This document shows positions 1 to 5,649 of a stretch of DNA of 8,820 nt, piece after piece. The stretch's first letter is position 1; each line of letters begins with the position of its first letter. Made by a program: the position numbers and the translations under genes. The DNA is taken from positions 1 through 8,820 of the forward strand of contig JAQVQN010000076.1 of assembly GCA_028701555.1 (NCBI GenBank). Reading direction: 5' to 3'. The notes beneath the pieces are model-generated. The model ran no database searches. It was not told the origin of the DNA and saw nothing but the letters and a program-made list of their open reading frames with translations. Origin of the DNA: Kiritimatiellia bacterium. GTDB taxonomy: Bacteria; Verrucomicrobiota; Kiritimatiellia; RFP12; UBA1067.

Positions 1-321
1 AGGCAAGCGCTCGAATGAGCCGCAGTCGAGGGTCACAACAAGGTCGAAACGTCGTCCGGCGAGCAAGTCCGGATGGACAAGGTGTTCAATGCCTTTGAGA
101 AATGAGGGGCCGCCCAGGGTTTTGCTGTCAGCCGTGGCAATGGCTCTTACTCCGGCGTTTTTGAGCAGATGAGCCAAGGCGATCATGCCGCCGAGCGAGT
201 CGCCGTCAGGTCGCACATGACCGGTGACGAGAATGCTTTTGGCCTTTGCAATGGCTTCAATAATCTCAACGGGCTTTGCCTTGCGAGTTTTTGTTTTTGC
301 TGTCATTGCGCTTTTAGTCAT
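1..321 (-). CDS. nrnA: DHH-family phosphoesterase, NrnA-like (N-terminal 107 residues; cut by window edge)
   Basis: Only the first 107 codons are present; the gene runs off the left edge. After a short basic leader (about residues 1-16) the protein has an alpha/beta start with H-x-x-P-D-G-D at residues 35-41 followed by S-L-G-G, the metal-binding signature of DHH phosphoesterases, and a second motif V-V-T-L-D-C-G near residues 95-101. This pattern fits the NrnA group, which degrades 2-5 nt RNA oligomers and/or dephosphorylates 3'-phosphoadenosine 5'-phosphate in the cytoplasm. The C-terminal DHHA1 substrate domain lies outside the window, so the assignment among DHH proteins (NrnA versus another pAp phosphatase or RecJ relative) is not certain. 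The ATG at 321 overlaps the proA TGA as ATGA, with a weak AGG-type ribosome site just upstream. This start is preferred over the in-frame ATG at 306, which has no ribosome site. Overlap with proA suggests translational coupling. Confidence 0.85.
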   Translation of the reverse strand, partial: MTKSAMTAKTKTRKAKPVEIIEAIAKAKSILVTGHVRPDGDSLGGMIALAHLLKNAGVRAIATADSKTLGGPSFLKGIEHLVHPDLLAGRRFDLVVTLDCGSFERLP

Positions 322-1571
322 CTGACCTGCCCGTTACCTGAAACCAGATATTTGTAGGTCGTGAGCTCTTCCAGTCCCATAGGCCCGCGGGCGTGCAGTT
401 TGTCGGTGCTGATGCCCATCTCGGCACCCATGCCGAACTCGCCGCCGTCCGTGAAGCGTGTGGAGGCATTCACATAAACGGCCGCCGAGTCGACTTCCTT
501 CAGAAAACGCTTAGCGTTGCGCATGTCGGCAGTGATGATCGCGTCAGAGTGGTGCGAGCCGTACTTGTTGATGTGGGTGACGGCATCTTTCAGGTTCTTC
601 ACCACCTTGACGGCTAGAATCAGGTCCAGGTATTCTGCGGGCCAGTCTTCCGGCATTGCGGCTTTGCAGGACGGCAGCACGGCAATGGTCTTGGCACAGC
701 CGCGCAGTTCCACGCTGCGCCGCGCGGCCATATCATGCAGCGCCGGAAGGAAGGCTTGAGCGATATCCTGATGCAAGAGCAGAGTTTCGATCGCGTTGCA
801 GACTCCGGGACGTTGGCATTTGGCGTTTTCCACAATGGCAAGGGCCTGGGACAGATCGGCGGAGGCATCCACAAAAACATGGCAGACACCCTTATAGTGT
901 TTGAGCACAGGCACCCGGGCGTGCTCTACAACGGCGCGGATTAGCGATTCGCCGCCGCGCGGGATGACGACATCCACGCGGTTGTCCATCTGCACCAGTT
1001 CGCGCACGGCATCGCGATCAGTTGTTTCGATTAATTGCAGGGCGTCCTTGGGCATACCGGCGTGCTCTCCTCCCTCGCGCAGGGCGCGGGTGATAGCGAT
1101 GTTGGAGTTGATTGACTCCTTGCCGCCGCGCAGGATCACGGCATTAGAGGTTTTGATGCACAAGACTGCGGCATCGGCGGTAACATTCGGACGGGACTCG
1201 TATATGATCGCCACGACACCCAGCGGAACGCGCTTTTTCTCAATCACCAAGCCGTTCGGCCTGATGCGTTTCCAAATCTTTTTTCCGACAGGATCAGGCA
1301 AAGACGCCACCTCGCGGATGCCTTTGACCATGCTGTCAATGCGGGCATCATTAAGGGTCAGGCGGTCGATCATGGCTGCTGAGAGATTCGCTGTTGCGGC
1401 CTGCTCTAGGTCTATTGTGTTGGCGGCTTTGATCAGTTCACGCTGTCGGTCCAGGGTGTCGGCCATGGCTTGCAGCACAAGGTTTTTCTTGGCAGTGGAC
1501 AGGCGCACCATCCGGCGCGAAGCGACTAAGGCTCTGTCTCCAGTCTGCCGGATGTTATCATGAAGCGTCAT
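318..1571 (-). CDS. proA: Gamma-glutamyl phosphate reductase (proline biosynthesis step 2)
   Basis: This 417-residue protein has the usual length and full-length similarity pattern of ProA. ProA uses NADPH to reduce gamma-glutamyl phosphate to glutamate-5-semialdehyde, which cyclises to pyrroline-5-carboxylate on the way to proline. It belongs to the aldehyde-dehydrogenase superfamily. The catalytic cysteine is Cys258 in Q-R-P-G-V-C-N. The family signature is visible at about residues 330-345 (A-V-T-H-I-N-K-Y-G-S-H-H-S-D), and the conserved tail G-P-M-G-L-E-E-L-T-T-Y-K is at 396-407. The ATG at 1571 is preceded by a good GGAGA ribosome site (about 1578-1582). proA lies 71 nt after proB, which supplies its unstable substrate, and its TGA overlaps the next start codon. 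No proC is visible in the window. I see no frameshift or missing key residue. Confidence 0.97.
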   Translation of the reverse strand: MTLHDNIRQTGDRALVASRRMVRLSTAKKNLVLQAMADTLDRQRELIKAANTIDLEQAATANLSAAMIDRLTLNDARIDSMVKGIREVASLPDPVGKKIWKRIRPNGLVIEKKRVPLGVVAIIYESRPNVTADAAVLCIKTSNAVILRGGKESINSNIAITRALREGGEHAGMPKDALQLIETTDRDAVRELVQMDNRVDVVIPRGGESLIRAVVEHARVPVLKHYKGVCHVFVDASADLSQALAIVENAKCQRPGVCNAIETLLLHQDIAQAFLPALHDMAARRSVELRGCAKTIAVLPSCKAAMPEDWPAEYLDLILAVKVVKNLKDAVTHINKYGSHHSDAIITADMRNAKRFLKEVDSAAVYVNASTRFTDGGEFGMGAEMGISTDKLHARGPMGLEELTTYKYLVSGNGQVR

Positions 1572-1642
1572 TGTTGCTCTCCGTGTCCATACGTGGTTCC
1601 AGACTTGGGTTGCGGTCTACGATAGTATAATCATTTTCATGC

Positions 1643-2449
1643 CTACAGTGCGCTGCTCAAGATAAGTGTCCCGACATCTTTGCCCGCGACTGTGTTGGTT
1701 AGCACCTTGTTATTGCGTCCGCCGGCGATCACCACGCCGCACCCGGCCTTAACCGCGATTTGCGCGGCGTGCAGTTTTGATTGCATGCCTCCCTTGGAAA
1801 GCCCGCCTGCGGCTAGTGGCTTGACCAGTGCAAACGCTTCGGTCAGGTTGTCGATGCATTTGACCCGCTTACCCTTAGCGTCCAAAACACCGTCTACCGT
1901 ACTTAGGATTACCAGCAAATCCGCACGTGCGAGCTTCACTACCAGCGCGGCCAGATAATCATTGTCGCCTAGTGAAAGGCCTGCCTTGATCTCCTCGTCC
2001 GCCACCACATCATTCTCATTGATGATGGGTATGACATTATGGCGGATCAGATGCTCCATGGTGCGCTTGGCGTTGGCGAAGCGGATGCGGTGTTGGAAAT
2101 CCGCATGTGTCAGAAGCACCTGACCGATCATGATTTTCTCTAGCTTGAACAGCGCTTCATAACGCGCCATTAGTCGTGCCTGGCCAACGGCAGCGCACAT
2201 CTGCAGATCCGGTACGCTGGTCGGGCGTGACTTTAGCCCCAATGCCTCCACGCCCGCGCCAATCGCCCCAGACGATACCAGCAGAATCTCGTAGCCTTGA
2301 CGTTGCAGATACGCGAGTTGCTTGACCAGGCTTTTGATGATCTGGATGTCTGGGCGCCCTGAAGCCTGGGTTATGACACGCGTTCCGATTTTAACTACAA
2401 TTCGTCGGGCTTCCGGCAAAAACTCACGATAACGGATTTCAATGTTCAT
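1643..2449 (-). CDS. proB: Glutamate 5-kinase, short form without PUA domain (proline biosynthesis step 1)
   Basis: ProB phosphorylates L-glutamate with ATP to gamma-glutamyl phosphate, the committed and usually proline-inhibited step of proline synthesis. The 268-residue protein is an amino-acid-kinase fold domain only. From the N terminus it shows V-V-K-I-G-T (18-23), L-V-S-S-G-A-I-G-A-G (57-66), I-N-E-N-D-V-V (143-149), G-D-N-D (161-164), and the glutamate-kinase signature K-G-G-M-x-S-K-L-x-A-A (219-229). It stops right after this domain, so it lacks the C-terminal PUA domain found in the 367-residue E. coli enzyme; PUA-less forms are known in other bacteria. The open frame extends upstream to a TTG at 2506, but that codon is part of the promoter -35 element. 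I therefore chose the ATG at 2449, which has GAAAGAG at 2453-2459 as ribosome site. The TAG stop is followed by proA. Confidence 0.95.
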   Translation of the reverse strand: MNIEIRYREFLPEARRIVVKIGTRVITQASGRPDIQIIKSLVKQLAYLQRQGYEILLVSSGAIGAGVEALGLKSRPTSVPDLQMCAAVGQARLMARYEALFKLEKIMIGQVLLTHADFQHRIRFANAKRTMEHLIRHNVIPIINENDVVADEEIKAGLSLGDNDYLAALVVKLARADLLVILSTVDGVLDAKGKRVKCIDNLTEAFALVKPLAAGGLSKGGMQSKLHAAQIAVKAGCGVVIAGGRNNKVLTNTVAGKDVGTLILSSAL

Positions 2450-2477
2450 AAGCTCTTTCAAATGGCTGAAGGTAAAT

Positions 2478-2506
2478 ATTTTACGGTAAGCCTGAATGAA
2501 ATGCAA
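2478..2506 (-). promoter_or_regulatory. Sigma70-type promoter candidate for proB-proA-nrnA
   Basis: Reading leftwards, TTGCAT (2501-2506) and TAAAAT (2478-2483) are separated by exactly 17 nt. Transcription would begin near 2471, leaving a leader of about 22 nt that contains the GAAAGAG ribosome site of proB. It lies in the 179-nt gap between radC and proB. The match is by eye and not experimentally supported. Confidence 0.6.
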
Positions 2507-2523
2507 GCGGACGGCTGTTGCGG

Positions 2524-2544
2524 GTGCGATTCCAATTGGAGCAC
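2524..2544. repeat. Imperfect dyad between radC and proB
   Basis: GTGC (2524-2527) and GCAC (2541-2544) flank a perfect 10-bp palindrome TCCAATTGGA (2531-2540), with a 3-nt asymmetry (GAT) on one side. It sits about 18 nt upstream of the proB -35 element. It could be an operator or a weak hairpin at the end of the radC transcript. No U-rich tract follows it, so a classical terminator is unlikely. Confidence 0.3.
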
Positions 2545-2628
2545 ATTCAGCTTATCTTACGGTGTGGCAGCCGGTTCTCCATTTGCGGGAATTAGGAAGT
2601 GCAATACTTGACAGATGAAGGTCGTGCG

Positions 2629-3405
2629 TCATGCGAATGAGACGAGGTTTTGTTCGCGCAGACTGAGGTAGCCCGGGGAGGTATCAGAAGGCTTGCCGAT
2701 GATCAGGTGGTCGACCACGCGGATGCCGATGATGCGTGCGGCTTCGATCAGGCGGCGTGTTATGTCGAGGTCTTCTTTGCTGGGTGTAGGGTCGCCTGAG
2801 GGGTGGTTATGGGCAAGGATCACGGAGGCGGCGCTGTAGCGCACGGCCTTGGTAAAAACCTCGCGCGGGTGCACGGGGCTGGTGTCGAGCAGGCCGCGGG
2901 AGGTTTCGACCGGTTGTCCGATCAGGCGGTTTTTTGTGTTAAGCAGTAGTGCCCAGAAAATCTCCTGCTGCAAACCGCGCGCGAGCGGAGCCAGCAGGCG
3001 GTAGGCGCTTTCCGGGTCGCGTATCGGCGGGTCGTCATTGCGTTTTTCAAGCTGTCGTCTGTGCTCCGTGACACGACGGCTGATTTCAAGGGCGCAGGCT
3101 AGTTCCATGCATTTAACCTTGCCCAAACCTTTGATGCGCAAGCTGCGTAGTTCCTCAAAGTCGACTTGGCAGAGCTTGTCGAGTCCTTGGTAACGCCGAA
3201 GCAGCTCGCGCGCCATTTCGGTGACGTTCTTGCCGGGCACGCCTGAGCGCAGGATGATGGCCAACAGAACCTCGTCAGGTACGTTGGCTGCTCCGCGGCG
3301 TTGGAACTCTTCACGGGGACGCATCTCCTGCGGCAGTTCCTTGACGGTTAAGGGCGTTTCGGAATAAAAGGACTTATCAGACGGATATGAGTTTTGCAGG
3401 TCCAT
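2629..3405 (-). CDS. radC: RadC-family JAMM/MPN+ domain protein
   Basis: This 258-residue protein has the standard RadC layout. A helix-hairpin-helix-like region is at about residues 86-111 (L-R-I-K-G-L-G-K-V-K) and a C-terminal JAMM metalloprotease-like domain is at about 130-258. All JAMM metal ligands appear intact: Glu182 in H-P-R-E-V-F, then H-N-H-P-S-G-D-P-T-P-S-x-x-D with His199, His201 and Asp212. Its cellular role is unsettled. It was historically linked to DNA repair, but that phenotype was later traced to recG, and no enzymatic function is firmly established. The frame could begin at a GTG at 3441, but the ATG at 3405 is preferred because GGAGAG (3409-3414) precedes it and M-D-L starts just ahead of the conserved region. 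With this start it overlaps the 3' end of miaA by 29 nt, which suggests co-transcription and coupled translation. Confidence 0.95.
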   Translation of the reverse strand: MDLQNSYPSDKSFYSETPLTVKELPQEMRPREEFQRRGAANVPDEVLLAIILRSGVPGKNVTEMARELLRRYQGLDKLCQVDFEELRSLRIKGLGKVKCMELACALEISRRVTEHRRQLEKRNDDPPIRDPESAYRLLAPLARGLQQEIFWALLLNTKNRLIGQPVETSRGLLDTSPVHPREVFTKAVRYSAASVILAHNHPSGDPTPSKEDLDITRRLIEAARIIGIRVVDHLIIGKPSDTSPGYLSLREQNLVSFA

Positions 3406-4312
3406 GTTCTCTCCATGTTTTAAGGACACGTTCCGCCACACAGGCGGGCGGGTCGGAGTCCATTATGTCGATCCATACGGCCTGGGCTTGGTGGCGGAAC
3501 CAGGTTTCCTGACGTTTGGCAAGTTGTCGCGTGCGGGTAACGGTTTTTTCGATGGCCGCCTCCAAGGAGAGATTGCCTTCGATTAAGGCGCGCACCTCGG
3601 CGTAGCCAATGGCATGGGCTGCGGTGGGGGACCATTGCGGGAAAGCATGACACAGGCCGCGCACTTCCTCGACGAATCCTTGCCTGAACATTTCGGCGAC
3701 ACGGCGGTGGATACGCGCGTGCAACTGTGCGCGTGGCAGGCGCAACACAGCGATCAACGGCACTTCGCGTGGGTGAGACCAGTTTGCGGGCAAACCGCCT
3801 GTGGAGTCGATGTGCTCCAAGGCGCGTATCAGACGCCGCGGGTTATCGGGGTCTGCCAGTTTGTTCAGGATCTCGGGCGCACGGGCGGAGATGGCTTGGC
3901 GCAGGGCTGTAATACCGCCGCTTTCGAAAGCCGCATGCCAACGCGCACGCGCGTCAGGATTGGCGGCGATGCCCTCAAGTCCTTGGGTTATGGCTTTGAT
4001 GTAGAGACCTGTGCCGCCAGCCACGATCAGGCGGCAGCTTGGCGCGGCGTCGAGTGAGGCGGTAGCGCGGGAAACGTCGGCCAGCCACATTCCGGCACTG
4101 CAGCTCTGGTCAGGCGTTGTCAGGTCGAGGCCTAAATACTTGACGCTGCCGCGCTCCGAGGGCGGCGGTTTGGCGGTACCGATATCCATGCCTTTATAGA
4201 CCGACATCGCGTCAGCCGAGATGATATCGCAATCCAGTCTTTCGGCAAGAATCTGCGCTACGGCGGATTTGCCGGAGGCTGTCGCGCCAGCCACTATCCA
4301 TGCGTGTGCCAT
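3377..4312 (-). CDS. miaA: tRNA dimethylallyltransferase (A37 isopentenylation)
   Basis: MiaA transfers the dimethylallyl group from DMAPP to N6 of adenosine-37 in tRNAs that read codons starting with U, making i6A (substrate for MiaB). The 311-residue protein is a normal length for the family. It shows a P-loop G-A-T-A-S-G-K-S (9-16), I-S-A-D-A-M-S-V-Y-K-G-M-D-I-G-T-A-K-P (31-49), G-G-T-G-L-Y (99-104), D-P-x-N-P-R-R-L-I-R-A-L-E (154-166), A-I-G-Y-x-E-V (234-240) and T-R-x-L-A-K-R-Q-x-x-W-F-R (261-273). The segment usually reading H-H-x-I-D with a following S-V-A-x-F is degenerate here (L-G-L-D-L...S-A-G-M-W, about 60-76). Its ATG lies 4 nt after the lspA stop and has only a weak GAAG ribosome site, so reinitiation by ribosomes finishing lspA is likely. 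Its end overlaps radC. Confidence 0.95.
   Translation of the reverse strand: MAHAWIVAGATASGKSAVAQILAERLDCDIISADAMSVYKGMDIGTAKPPPSERGSVKYLGLDLTTPDQSCSAGMWLADVSRATASLDAAPSCRLIVAGGTGLYIKAITQGLEGIAANPDARARWHAAFESGGITALRQAISARAPEILNKLADPDNPRRLIRALEHIDSTGGLPANWSHPREVPLIAVLRLPRAQLHARIHRRVAEMFRQGFVEEVRGLCHAFPQWSPTAAHAIGYAEVRALIEGNLSLEAAIEKTVTRTRQLAKRQETWFRHQAQAVWIDIMDSDPPACVAERVLKTWREHGPAKLISV
3409..3414 (-). promoter_or_regulatory. Ribosome binding site that fixes the radC start
   Basis: GGAGAG lies 3-8 nt upstream of the ATG at 3405, inside the miaA coding sequence. It supports that ATG over the upstream GTG at 3441. Confidence 0.6.
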
Positions 4313-4316
4313 AGCT

Positions 4317-4805
4317 TCACTGCGGTTGCGCAGGGGTGTTTACGTCAGATTTCCCCTTGCGCAGGTCATGGTGCCATTGAGTTAACACGAACAGAAAAAC
4401 CCCGCAGCAGATGGCGGCGTCTGCCACGTTAAAGGCTGGGAAGTGTGCGCCGCGCCAGTGGAAATCCAAGAAGTCTATGACGTACGAGTGCAGAACGCGG
4501 TCGATCAGGTTGCCGATTACTCCGCCTAAAATCAGTATCATCGTGAACGGGCTTAACCACAGGTGTTCAAAAAGATGTTTCCTGTGCCATATCAGAAATA
4601 TCAAGGTGACAATCGAGAAAGATATGAGCAGATATTGTCTGCCCGCCAGAATGCCCCAAGCCGCGCCGCTGTTTTCGACATAACTGAGATTGAAAAAACC
4701 GTTTATGACAACAACCGAACCCATTGGTTTGAGACGTGTTACGGCCAGGTATTTCGTGGCTTGGTCAAGAGCCACCAGCATTACGGTAATCAGGGCGACG
4801 CGCAT
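4317..4805 (-). CDS. lspA: Lipoprotein signal peptidase (signal peptidase II)
   Basis: LspA is an inner-membrane aspartyl protease that cleaves the signal peptide from diacylglyceryl-modified prolipoproteins just before the lipid-bearing cysteine. The 162-residue protein has four hydrophobic segments (about residues 4-22, 57-73, 86-103 and 129-146). It has the family motifs E-N-S-G-A-A-W-G (44-51), G-N-L-I-D-R (98-103), V-I-D-F (109-112) and F-N-V-A-D-A-A-I (125-132). The catalytic aspartates are predicted to be Asp111 and Asp129, and the conserved D-Q-A-T-K is at 14-18. The tail after residue 147 is polar and basic, expected to be cytoplasmic. The ATG at 4805 has a strong GAGAGGGG ribosome site that overlaps the end of the dksA-like gene, 9 nt upstream. 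dksA next to lspA is also seen in chlamydiae. Confidence 0.97.
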   Translation of the reverse strand: MRVALITVMLVALDQATKYLAVTRLKPMGSVVVINGFFNLSYVENSGAAWGILAGRQYLLISFSIVTLIFLIWHRKHLFEHLWLSPFTMILILGGVIGNLIDRVLHSYVIDFLDFHWRGAHFPAFNVADAAICCGVFLFVLTQWHHDLRKGKSDVNTPAQPQ

Positions 4806-4814
4806 TGGCCCCTC

Positions 4815-5510
4815 TCAACGACGGCCGAGCTGATAGCGGCTCTGCTCGATCTCGGATTGGCAATTGATGCAGTTTTTTGCGAAAGGCAGAACTTTTAGCC
4901 GCGACTTGCCAATGAGGGCTCCGCACATGTCGCAAATCCCATAAACGCTTTTTTCGATCGCGCGCAGCGCCTCGTCGATACTGGACACTATCTGCTGCTG
5001 GGTGCCGACTTGCGCCAGCGTCTGAAGTCGGATAAAGGCATCTGTGCCCTCCTCTTCAAGGTTGACTTCGTCGTTACGCTGTAAGGCCTCGTTACGCATG
5101 GAACCCGACTGTCCGGTTATGCGTTCACGCATCGCAAGCAGTTCAATCCTGAATTGCTCGAGATCCTTATGGTTGAAACGATGATCTTTAATTGGCGCTG
5201 CTGCGGAACCAGTCGAACTGACTTCTTTGGCGGAGGCTAACAAGGCTTTTTTGGGGAGAGGTTTCTTTGCCATTTTTGGTGTAGGTGTTTTCGTCGCTGC
5301 GACTTTCTTCGGTGTTGGTTTTGCAGTGGCTTTAACCGTGCTTCCTTTAGTCTTAGAAGCGGCGACTGCTTTGGCTTTAGGTGGGCTTACCTTTTTGGCG
5401 GAAGCGCTTTTAGAATTCCTGTCGAGCACTTTCTTTGATGCGGTTTTTACGGGCGTTTTCCGAACGTTTTTCGCGGATGCTCGCACTTTTGGTTGCTTCT
5501 TAATCGCCAT
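4815..5510 (-). CDS. dksA: DksA/TraR-family zinc-finger protein with lysine-rich N-terminal extension
   Basis: The protein has 231 residues. About residues 113-231 form a DksA/TraR-type module: a helical region with coiled-coil potential (115-190) and a C4 zinc finger, C-x2-C-x17-C-x2-C, at Cys193, Cys196, Cys214 and Cys217, within Y-G-I-C-D-M-C-G and N-C-I-N-C-Q. DksA proteins bind the RNA polymerase secondary channel and alter promoter-complex stability, often with ppGpp. The expected D-x-x-D-x-A tip is not present; the matching spot reads E-G-T-D-A-F (154-159), so canonical DksA activity is uncertain. Residues 1-97 hold 26 lysines and almost no acidic residues, with many A-K, P-K and T-P steps, like histone H1 tails. 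The frame is open up to 5690, but the ATG at 5510 has GAAAGGG 8 nt upstream, and the upstream segment looks non-coding and covers a promoter. It lies directly upstream of lspA. Confidence 0.92.
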   Translation of the reverse strand: MAIKKQPKVRASAKNVRKTPVKTASKKVLDRNSKSASAKKVSPPKAKAVAASKTKGSTVKATAKPTPKKVAATKTPTPKMAKKPLPKKALLASAKEVSSTGSAAAPIKDHRFNHKDLEQFRIELLAMRERITGQSGSMRNEALQRNDEVNLEEEGTDAFIRLQTLAQVGTQQQIVSSIDEALRAIEKSVYGICDMCGALIGKSRLKVLPFAKNCINCQSEIEQSRYQLGRR

Positions 5511-5518
5511 AGGTTTTA

Positions 5519-5525
5519 CCCTTTC
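5519..5525 (-). promoter_or_regulatory. Ribosome binding site that fixes the dksA-like start
   Basis: GAAAGGG lies 8 nt upstream of the ATG at 5510. It argues against the longer in-frame reading that would start at 5690, inside the preceding greA-like gene. Confidence 0.6.
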
Positions 5526-5567
5526 ATTGCCATCAAAGTCATACTCTTTGATTTCTTTTGTGCAAAT

Positions 5568-5595
5568 AGTATACGTGGTTGCCAGTAGAAAACAA
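5568..5595 (-). promoter_or_regulatory. Promoter candidate for dksA-lspA-miaA-radC
   Basis: Reading leftwards, TTGTTT (5590-5595) is followed after 16 nt by TATACT (5568-5573), a near-consensus -10. Transcription would begin near 5561, giving a leader of about 50 nt ahead of the dksA-like ATG. It falls in the 139-nt gap (5511-5649) after the greA-like gene. The -35 is only a partial match. Confidence 0.5.
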
Positions 5596-5607
5596 GCGGG
5601 AAAACAG

Positions 5608-5638
5608 GGGTGCGATGTCACAGCGTAAAATTGCACCC
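5608..5638 (-). terminator. Weak hairpin after the greA-like gene, possible partial terminator
   Basis: GGGTGC (5633-5638) and GCACCC (5608-5613) can pair on the leftward transcript with a 19-nt loop, starting 12 nt past the greA-like stop. It is followed by CUGUUUUCCC, a short U-rich stretch. The stem is short and the loop large, so it may attenuate rather than stop transcription into dksA. It could also be chance. Confidence 0.3.
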
Positions 5639-5649
5639 AACAGGGGACA

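Noticed and set aside
901..1563. 220-codon open frame on the + strand opposite proA
   Set aside because: It is antisense to a clear, intact proA and its translation is rich in Ser/Arg without any recognisable motif.
1618..1640. Seven-codon leader-like frame (ATG to TAG) between proB and proA
   Set aside because: It has no proline or control codons and no convincing ribosome site or attenuator hairpin.
2450..2506. TTG-started extension of proB
   Set aside because: The TTG is the first three bases of the likely -35 element and the -10 lies inside the extension; the ATG at 2449 has a ribosome site.
3614..4057. 147-codon + strand frame opposite miaA
   Set aside because: Shadow of the miaA coding sequence, with no ribosome site or motif supporting it.
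5227..5628. 133-codon + strand frame that looks hydrophobic, like a membrane protein
   Set aside because: It is the reverse complement of the lysine-rich dksA tail; lysine codons read as Phe/Leu on the other strand, so the hydrophobicity is an artefact.
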